From Flavobacteriaceae bacterium (GTDB taxonomy: Bacteria > Bacteroidota > Bacteroidia > Flavobacteriales > Flavobacteriaceae): 5,108 nt of DNA. The position numbers and the translations under genes were made by a program. Below are positions 1 through 5,108 of the stretch, one piece after another (position 1 is the first letter of the stretch; every line of letters begins with the position of its first letter). The notes below the pieces were generated by a model that made no database searches, had not been told where the DNA came from, and saw nothing but the letters and a program-made list of their open reading frames with translations. The stretch lies in NCBI GenBank assembly GCA_016763215.1, contig JAESUF010000277.1, positions 1 through 5,108 on the forward strand, given 5' to 3'.

Positions 1-341
1 AACTCACAAAAAAAATGATTGATTATTACCCTTTACAAATCGCCTTAGAAAAAGTAGAACAGGATATCTTACAAGGGAAAAGCTTTCATGAAAGTGTAGA
101 GGCCATTCCTATTTTTGACAAGAAAATGAGTTCTTTGATTAAAGTAGCGGAAGAGACCAATCAGAATGAAACTATTTTTAGACGACTGACAGATCAATAC
201 GACCAAGAAATAGAATACAAATCGAAAATGATTAGCTCTACCATAGAACCCATTATTGTATTGGTGCTCGGAGCTATTGTCGCCGTGGTTTTAATTGCTA
301 TGTACTTACCCATGTTTAAGTTAAGTACGGTGATTGGGTAG
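1..341 (+). CDS. Type II secretion system F family protein, C-terminal part (5' end outside window)
   Basis: This is the tail of a GspF/PilC-type polytopic inner-membrane protein, the family that forms the assembly platform of type II secretion and type IV pilus machines. The frame is open from base 3 (codons for LTKK precede the first visible Met at base 15), so the gene enters from upstream and that Met is internal. Counting from that Met, residues 9-68 look like the helical cytoplasmic T2SF domain, with the 'QGKSFHESV' turn (20-28) and 'LIKVAEETNQNETIF' (41-55), the equivalent of the family's VGExTGxL segment. Residues 78-100 form one strongly hydrophobic helix starting with the characteristic 'IEP' and ending 'YLPMF', followed by a short tail, as is usual at the C-terminus of this family. 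The stop is TAG at 339-341. The canonical Gly of GExxG is replaced (AEETNQ), which I believe is common in flavobacterial members. The family call is firm; the machine it serves cannot be told without the upstream genes. Confidence 0.88.
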   Translation, partial: LTKKMIDYYPLQIALEKVEQDILQGKSFHESVEAIPIFDKKMSSLIKVAEETNQNETIFRRLTDQYDQEIEYKSKMISSTIEPIIVLVLGAIVAVVLIAMYLPMFKLSTVIG

Positions 342-353
342 TTAATTGGTTTG

Positions 354-401
354 ATTAATAGTAGGTTAGTTTAAATTAAATGCTATTAATGTTAAATTTT
401 T
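354..401 (+). terminator. Candidate intrinsic terminator of the F-family gene
   Basis: ATTAATAG (354-361) and CTATTAAT (383-390) are perfect inverted repeats. One G-U and one A-U pair extend the stem to 10 bp (354-363 with 381-390), leaving a 17-base AT-rich loop. A run of five T (397-401) follows after a six-base spacer. Placement 12 bases after the F-family stop suits a terminator. The stem has only one G-C pair and the loop is long, so it would be weak; chance symmetry in AT-rich DNA is a real alternative. Confidence 0.3.
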
Positions 402-404
402 CTC

Positions 405-412
405 TATATTTG
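405..412 (+). promoter_or_regulatory. Candidate Bacteroidota -7 promoter box (TATATTTG)
   Basis: TATATTTG matches the Bacteroidota primary sigma factor -7 consensus TAnnTTTG at every defined position. No TTG -33 element is found at the usual 17-23 base spacing upstream, which weakens the call. If used, transcription would start near base 419 and give a 5' leader of roughly 180 bases before the ATG at 597. It lies just downstream of the candidate terminator, the expected place for the promoter of a new transcription unit. Confidence 0.3.
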
Positions 413-491
413 AACCAGTAAAAAAAATTGAAAGAACGGTTGCTATGAACTCTCAAAATCCAATTTTACTAGTATTGCAGGTATCTCTAAA

Positions 492-525
492 TTGATTAGA
501 GGTCTACGCTAGTATCCTATTTTTC
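492..525 (+). promoter_or_regulatory. Alternative weak promoter candidate, TTG-N23-TATTTTTC
   Basis: TTG at 492-494 is followed after 23 bases by TATTTTTC (518-525), which differs from the Bacteroidota -7 consensus TAnnTTTG only in the last base. Spacing is at the long end of what is accepted. It would place the transcription start near 532 and give a leader of about 65 bases for the gene at 597. It is an alternative or addition to the box at 405-412; in AT-rich DNA such a match can easily be chance. Confidence 0.15.
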
Positions 526-596
526 ATTCTTCATAGCTTCTTGTTTTTCTTAAAAAACAGTAAAAAACTATTGCTAACTATTAAAAATTACATTGT

Positions 597-3500
597 ATGA
601 AGAAAATCATGTTATTAGTTACACTCTTTTGTGTAGCAGGGCTTAGTTATGGCCAAGATTTACCAGAGGTCATCCCTCCAACGCCGACTGTTGCTAACTT
701 AATGCAGTTCGAAGAAGTCCCTATAAGTCATTATAGCGGACAAGCTAACATTTCAATACCCATTTACTTCAAAGCAATTAATGCCGACTTAGGAATTAAC
801 ATTGGATTGAGTTACAATACCCAGAGTATTAAAATCAACAACCGTTCTGGCTGGACAGGCACAGGCTGGTCTTTAAATGCAGGAGGTGTAATTTCTAGAA
901 CAGTAAGAGGAGTTCCAGATGAACTAAAAAGAAATACAGGATTGGTCAAAGGTGAGGGGGTTCTTCACAACGATGACTATTGGAATTATTCCAATTTAAC
1001 AACAACCAAGAAGCAAGAATTTTTATGGCGCGCAAATGGAACGCCTAATGATAAATATGATTATCAACCCGATTTATTTCAGTTTAGTTTTTTAGGAATT
1101 TCGGGGCGTTTTATTCTCAAAAAAGAAAATGGTTTGGTAGTTGCTAAATTATTATCTAAGAATCAGAATATTCGTGTTGATATTGATTACAATACCAACG
1201 CTTCAAGTAATGATTATCTAGGGTTAAATTCATTTACCATTACAGATACCAAAGGATACATATATACTTTTGTTGTAAAAGAAGTTGTTCAATCTGAACC
1301 TTTTATTGCAGTCGAAACTTTTGATAGTGAACAGAATATCACGGGACAGGGTCAAGATTATGTAAGTACCAATGCTTGGCATTTGTCTAAAATAGAAATG
1401 CCTAATTCTACTATAGGAACTCCTTTGGTATTGGCAACGTTTGAGTATCAAAATAGCACTGAGTCGTACACTGCTTCGGTAACACGAACAGAAAGTAGGC
1501 CTACAAATAATTATTCGGTAGCTACTTGGAATGATCTAATGGCTGTTGGATACAATGCTTCCATTGTAAAGGCTAGAAAATCCTTCGCATATTTAACCAC
1601 AACAAGCGTGACTAAAAAACTATCTAAAATTACATTTACAAGAGATGGTGCCTATATACAATTTGATTTGGGAAGTATCACACATCCTGAGACCAATGGA
1701 GGTGTGCTGGAATATATAAGAATCAAAGATGCAGGTAATGTAGAGAATAAACATTTTAAGTTTGTATATGATGCTAATTTAAGCAACCGTCTTTGGTTAA
1801 ATGAAGTTGAAGAAGTTGCTGGGGCAATTAACCAAAAATATGTATTGGATTATAATGACAAACATGCATTGCCTGCTTTTGATAGCGTTCATGATGGTTG
1901 GGGCTATAATGAGGGTTTTTTAAACCCGAATTCAAATTGTGGGATCTCTTTACCAGATCCAGCAGCGATCCAAAAAGGGTTGCTTTCTAAAATTACCTAC
2001 CCAACTGGAGGTGTTAAAGAATTTACATTTGAGCGTCACCAGATTACTTACCAAGGAAATACGCAGTTAACTGATAACCAGTATCGTGATCTAAATCCAG
2101 ACAACTGGATTCCACAAACATTCAATATGAGCTTCAATAGCGCTACAGACAACAGCGCTCAATCTAATATATTGCCAGAAACCTTTATCATCAGTCAAAC
2201 ACAAACGCTGATGTATAAAAAAACAAGTACGACGGCTACTCCTGAAGAGCAGTTTAATGCTTGGATTGAAATTACAGGACCTAACAATTACAGAAATGTT
2301 TTCCGATTGGAAGAAGATGAAGTAGCTTTCACTTTAGATGCAGGAACTTATGAGGTACGTTTTTTTACATTAACGATAGGGACAAATTATAATTATGTAG
2401 GGTGTATAGGATACAAAAATTTTGAGTCTACTGTGCAACGATTTGTGTATGGTGGAGGTGTTCGTATTATGAGCATTGGGTTTAGAGATGGTGCAAGCAG
2501 TCCAAAATTATCTAAGGAAATCAGTTTTGCTTATAATGATGCAGCAGGACAAAACAGATCTTCGGGTGCGATTGATGGACTCATCACTGGACTTCGAAGA
2601 ACCCATACAGAAACAGTAACTAGGAATTTTATACTAAGTGCCTGTGCATTACCAGGAGAAACTAGTACTCATAGTTTTGACTTTCAGGTGACTGTAGATG
2701 GAATCAATGCAGAACTAACCCAAGGACAGTATGTGGGTTACAAAACGGTTGATGTTTCACAGTTCAACAATGGGTATACACGTCATACGTTTACGTCTGC
2801 TCAAGACCATTATAGTCCAGCAGCAGCTTTTACCTATCCTTATGCACCAGCAGATGATATCGATTACAAAAGAGGATTGTTAACCAAGCAAGAGGTTGTT
2901 GATAATACGAATAGAACCCTTAAGGAAACCACCAACTCCTATCTTTTTGAAGAAGAAAACCTAGCAAAGATGTACCAACATTATTCAGAAGATTGTGCTT
3001 GGGTACAGTATTACCAATTCTATAATTCTTACAAAAACGCAAGTAATAATATAGGAACAGCAGATGTCCCTATGGAACAATGTTATTTGTCAGGAGTTGA
3101 AGAATTTGACCTAATTACTCAAATACAACTAGCATGGCCATTGCCAAATAAAAAACGCGAAATTGTAAACGTAACACATCAAATCATACGCAACAGTAGC
3201 TCGTTACCTTGTGATAATGATTGTTTCTCAAATAATTATACTACCTGTAATACGTCAAATCCCGATCAAGTTCCTTATTATTTTATGTCAAGCAATGTAA
3301 AAGCTACCTGGGCAAAATTAGTAGAGACTCAGAGCAAGGATTATTTCTATGTTGGAAATAGTACCAATGCCCAAGGCATCAAAGAAAGTAGACAAACCTT
3401 TTTATACAATACTTTGAACTACCAAGTGAGTCAGCAGGATTCGTATTACGAGGTAAAAGGAGTAGAAGAACATGTACAAACTAAGTATTTCTATCCTGTT

Positions 3501-4064
3501 GGAGTAAGTCTTAACAGTAATTCAGGGACAATTAGAGCTCAGTTGGTTACCATCAATAAGGTAAACGAAATCTTAGAATCACAGTCTTTTAAAAATAGTG
3601 TTAAGATGAGTGAGACGCATACCATTTATGATGATTTTGATACAAACTTATTATTACCAAAAGAAGTACATGTAGGAAAAGGAACAAGTACTCCTGAATT
3701 GCGTGTAGAATTTGCTAGTTATGATGTGTATGGAAATTTTCTTGAAGGCAAAAAGACAGGAGGAACTTCGGTTAGTTATATCTATGGATTCAACAGATCA
3801 ATGCCAGTGGCAAAGATTCAAAACGCAACCTATAGTCCGATTGAGAGTATCTTAGGAAGTAATTTTAACTTGACAGGAAACTTAAGTGTCGCTCAGGTGA
3901 ATAGTTTACGAAGTGGATTGCCCAATGCAATGATTACCATTATTGTATACAATCCTATAGTAGGCATGACTAGTATAACAGACCCAAGAGAAGAAACCAT
4001 TTACTATGAGTACGATGCAATGAATCGATTGGAATTTGTAAAAGATGCCTACGGGAAAATTTGA
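597..4064 (+). CDS. Secreted RHS/YD-repeat family protein with SpvB-like N-terminal module
   Basis: A 1155-residue exported protein. Residues 1-19 are a Sec signal peptide (MKK, hydrophobic core, cleavage probably after SYG, leaving Gln20); Cys12 has no lipobox. Residues 44-101 carry the signature of the SpvB-like/RHS N-terminus: 'HYSGQANISIPIY', 'GLSYN', then 'GTGWSLNAGGVISR'. Further motifs I recognise from Bacteroidota RHS proteins are 'PDLFQFSFLGISGRF' (158-172), 'SFTITDTKGYIYTF' (212-225), 'LLSKITYPTGG' (462-472), 'YGGGVRI' (618-624), 'YPYAPADDIDYKRGLL' (747-762), 'VSYIYGFNRSMPVAKI' (1059-1074) and a YD repeat 'YYEYDAMNRL' (1136-1145). No RHS core, T9SS sorting domain or toxin domain is visible. 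RHS proteins typically build hollow beta shells that enclose other polypeptides; that role here is inference. The ATG at 597 is chosen because it gives the full signal peptide; there is no Shine-Dalgarno, as usual in this phylum. The next gene starts 34 bases downstream, probably in the same operon. The stop appears to be frameshift-derived: ten further residues follow in the -1 frame. Confidence 0.9.
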   Translation: MKKIMLLVTLFCVAGLSYGQDLPEVIPPTPTVANLMQFEEVPISHYSGQANISIPIYFKAINADLGINIGLSYNTQSIKINNRSGWTGTGWSLNAGGVISRTVRGVPDELKRNTGLVKGEGVLHNDDYWNYSNLTTTKKQEFLWRANGTPNDKYDYQPDLFQFSFLGISGRFILKKENGLVVAKLLSKNQNIRVDIDYNTNASSNDYLGLNSFTITDTKGYIYTFVVKEVVQSEPFIAVETFDSEQNITGQGQDYVSTNAWHLSKIEMPNSTIGTPLVLATFEYQNSTESYTASVTRTESRPTNNYSVATWNDLMAVGYNASIVKARKSFAYLTTTSVTKKLSKITFTRDGAYIQFDLGSITHPETNGGVLEYIRIKDAGNVENKHFKFVYDANLSNRLWLNEVEEVAGAINQKYVLDYNDKHALPAFDSVHDGWGYNEGFLNPNSNCGISLPDPAAIQKGLLSKITYPTGGVKEFTFERHQITYQGNTQLTDNQYRDLNPDNWIPQTFNMSFNSATDNSAQSNILPETFIISQTQTLMYKKTSTTATPEEQFNAWIEITGPNNYRNVFRLEEDEVAFTLDAGTYEVRFFTLTIGTNYNYVGCIGYKNFESTVQRFVYGGGVRIMSIGFRDGASSPKLSKEISFAYNDAAGQNRSSGAIDGLITGLRRTHTETVTRNFILSACALPGETSTHSFDFQVTVDGINAELTQGQYVGYKTVDVSQFNNGYTRHTFTSAQDHYSPAAAFTYPYAPADDIDYKRGLLTKQEVVDNTNRTLKETTNSYLFEEENLAKMYQHYSEDCAWVQYYQFYNSYKNASNNIGTADVPMEQCYLSGVEEFDLITQIQLAWPLPNKKREIVNVTHQIIRNSSSLPCDNDCFSNNYTTCNTSNPDQVPYYFMSSNVKATWAKLVETQSKDYFYVGNSTNAQGIKESRQTFLYNTLNYQVSQQDSYYEVKGVEEHVQTKYFYPVGVSLNSNSGTIRAQLVTINKVNEILESQSFKNSVKMSETHTIYDDFDTNLLLPKEVHVGKGTSTPELRVEFASYDVYGNFLEGKKTGGTSVSYIYGFNRSMPVAKIQNATYSPIESILGSNFNLTGNLSVAQVNSLRSGLPNAMITIIVYNPIVGMTSITDPREETIYYEYDAMNRLEFVKDAYGKI

Positions 4065-4093
4065 GTAAAAACGAATACCACTACAAAAACTAA
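4056..4093 (+). other. Probable 1-base deletion at the 3' end of the RHS-type gene
   Basis: The annotated frame reads GGG AAA ATT TGA and stops at 4062-4064. One extra base in the AAAATTT tract would read on as ILSKNEYHYKN and stop at TAA 4091-4093. An ending of the form 'D.YGKILSKNEYHYKN' directly after a YD repeat is the usual way such Bacteroidota RHS proteins finish. The restored stop would lie 5 bases before the next ATG (4099), a tight operon junction. The change could be a real mutation with little functional effect (ten residues lost) or a homopolymer sequencing error; the sequence cannot distinguish them. Confidence 0.65.
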
Positions 4094-4098
4094 CAGCT

Positions 4099-5108
4099 AT
4101 GAAAAAGAATATCATTAAAATTATGCTAGGCTTGTTTTTTGTATTACAAGCAGCAACAACAAGCGCACAAACCGTAACCATTACAGGAGATACTACGGTG
4201 AACTCAGGAGACACAGAAGTGTATACTGCCAATCCAGTAAGGATGTTTGTCTATACCTCTAATTGGTCGGTAACAGGAGGAACCGTTATAAGTCAGAGTA
4301 CCTATAGCGCAACCATTCAATGGAGTTCCAATCCAGGGAATATAACCTACGATGTACTCACCTCTTCGGCAGGAGTAATGCAGATTCAATACGCAGTTAC
4401 TGTAACCGTAACAGGACCATCTACACCACCCAACCCAACCATTGTGAGTGAGAATTGTAGTACGGCGGTTCTTGCTAAAACAGGATCTATCCCTTCAGGA
4501 GAGATGTGGTATTGGCAAACTAGTAGTTCTGGAACAAGTACAGGGCTAGCAGCTACCAATAATTACAATGTAAGCTCAGCAGGAACCTATTATATCAGAG
4601 CCAAAAATACCAGTACAGGAGTTTGGAGTACGGGATCAGGATTGGTAAATATCTCTGGGACTGTCGGCGGGCTTACTTGGTATTATGATCAAGATGGAGA
4701 TGGATTGGGAGATCCAAACACCACATTAGTCCAATGTACACAGCCTACAGGTTATGTGTCCAATGCAGACGATCAATGCCCTACAAGTGATGGGTTAGGC
4801 TCAGGAAATGGATGTCCGGGAGGTCCAACATTGAGTGATGAGAATTATGTGTATACCATTGTTCCTCAAAAAGAGATCACTGCAACGAGTCAGATCATCC
4901 AAAACGCAGATGCACTCAAAAGTGTGACCTATTTTGACGGTCTAGGACGCGCAAAACAAACGATAGGGATTCAACAAAGCCCCTTAGAGAATGACATTAT
5001 CACACATGTTGAATATGATGGTTTAGGAAGACAAACCAAAGACTATTTACCGTTTGCTTCTAGCAATAGTAGTGGGTTGTTTGATGCCAGTGCAATGGAC
5101 AATACACT
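4099..5108 (+). CDS. Secreted DUF6443/RHS-type protein with Ig-like and TSP3-like N-terminal domains (3' end outside window)
   Basis: The first 336 residues of a larger exported protein; the frame is open to the window edge. Residues 1-23 form a Sec signal peptide ending TTSA, with Gln24 as the likely mature N-terminus. Residues 24-105 look like a PKD/Ig-like beta domain ('VTITGDTTVNSGDTEVYTA', 'NWSVTGG', 'ATIQWSS', 'YAVTVTV'). Residues 113-186 form a second Ig-like domain of the kind seen in Bacteroidota surface proteins ('WYWQTSSSG', 'YNVSSAGTYYIRAKN'). Residues 194-206 'WYYDQDGDGLGDP' and 224-232 'DDQCPTSDG' resemble a thrombospondin type 3 calcium-binding repeat. From about residue 248 the sequence fits the start of DUF6443: 'ENYVYTIVPQKEI', 'SVTYFDGLGRAKQTIG' (275-290) and 'ITHVEYDGLGRQTKDYLPF' (301-319), two YD-like repeats. 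In such proteins an RHS core and often a variable C-terminus follow, but none is visible here. It sits 34 bases after the preceding RHS-type gene, with only an A-rich leader and no promoter, so it is probably co-transcribed. The gene is not in the usual ORF callers' complete set because it runs off the end. Confidence 0.88.
   Translation, partial: MKKNIIKIMLGLFFVLQAATTSAQTVTITGDTTVNSGDTEVYTANPVRMFVYTSNWSVTGGTVISQSTYSATIQWSSNPGNITYDVLTSSAGVMQIQYAVTVTVTGPSTPPNPTIVSENCSTAVLAKTGSIPSGEMWYWQTSSSGTSTGLAATNNYNVSSAGTYYIRAKNTSTGVWSTGSGLVNISGTVGGLTWYYDQDGDGLGDPNTTLVQCTQPTGYVSNADDQCPTSDGLGSGNGCPGGPTLSDENYVYTIVPQKEITATSQIIQNADALKSVTYFDGLGRAKQTIGIQQSPLENDIITHVEYDGLGRQTKDYLPFASSNSSGLFDASAMDNT

Noticed and set aside
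15..17. ATG at base 15 as the true start of the F-family gene
   Set aside because: The frame is open to the window edge upstream, and the family is normally around 350-400 residues with an additional N-terminal T2SF domain and membrane helices, so this Met is internal.
445..495. 16-codon ORF (MNSQNPILLVLQVSLN) in the intergenic region as a leader peptide
   Set aside because: It has no Shine-Dalgarno, no run of regulatory codons and no family match; an ORF of this length is expected by chance.
541..560. TTGTTTTT/AAAAACAG hairpin as a terminator
   Set aside because: The stem is almost all A-T, no T run follows on the + strand, and it sits 37 bases before the start codon of a gene in the same direction, where a terminator would make little sense.
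609..611. Second Met codon (residue 5) as the start of the RHS-type gene
   Set aside because: It would remove the positively charged MKK start of the signal peptide; the ATG at 597 gives a standard signal sequence.
1230..1451. Minus-strand ORF of 73 codons
   Set aside because: It lies entirely inside the RHS-type gene, has no recognisable domain or start context and has the composition expected of an antisense shadow.
4056..4064. Programmed -1 ribosomal frameshifting at GAAAATTTGA
   Set aside because: In the reading frame the heptamer is G AAA ATT, which does not fit the X XXY YYZ slippery pattern, and I saw no obvious downstream stem. A plain one-base deletion or sequencing error is simpler.
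3906..4232. Minus-strand ORF of 108 codons spanning the junction of the two RHS-type genes
   Set aside because: It is antisense to two well-supported coding regions; its hydrophobic stretch is the complement of the A-rich gap and the signal-peptide codons.
4204..4389. Minus-strand ORF of 61 codons
   Set aside because: It is antisense to the Ig-like domain region of the second RHS-type gene, with no supporting features.

Overview
The window looks like chromosome of a Bacteroidota bacterium, most likely class Flavobacteriia. Three things point there. The DNA is AT-rich. Gene starts lack a Shine-Dalgarno sequence and are preceded by A-rich stretches. The two large genes encode a style of secreted RHS/YD-repeat protein (SpvB-like N-terminal signature; DUF6443 segment) that is very common in that lineage. 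Genus cannot be assigned from the sequence alone. All genes lie on the + strand.

Layout. (1) Bases 1-341 hold the 3' end of a type II secretion system F-family (GspF/PilC-like) inner-membrane protein; its start is outside the window. (2) Bases 342-596 are a 255-base intergenic gap. It holds an AT-rich inverted repeat followed by a T run (candidate terminator of the F-family gene), a Bacteroidota-type -7 box (TATATTTG), a weaker second promoter candidate and no convincing gene. (3) Bases 597-4064 encode a 1155-residue exported RHS-type protein with an N-terminal 'GxxxISIPIY...LSYN...GxGWSLNAGGVISR' signature and a final YD repeat. (4) Bases 4099 to the window end hold the first 336 residues of a second exported protein: signal peptide, two Ig/PKD-like domains, a thrombospondin-type-3-like calcium-binding stretch, then the start of a DUF6443/RHS region. 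Its C-terminus, where a core domain and any variable effector would be, is not visible.

The two RHS-type genes are almost certainly co-transcribed (34-base gap, no promoter or terminator between them). Their division of labour, an SpvB-like N-terminal module on one polypeptide and a DUF6443/RHS module on the next, recalls the TcB/TcC halves of Tc toxin cocoons. That functional parallel is inference.

The most concrete anomaly is at the 3' end of the first RHS gene. One missing base near 4056-4062 appears to have created the TGA at 4062-4064. The -1 frame continues with a natural-looking C-terminus (LSKNEYHYKN) to a TAA at 4091-4093, which would leave only 5 bases before the next start codon.
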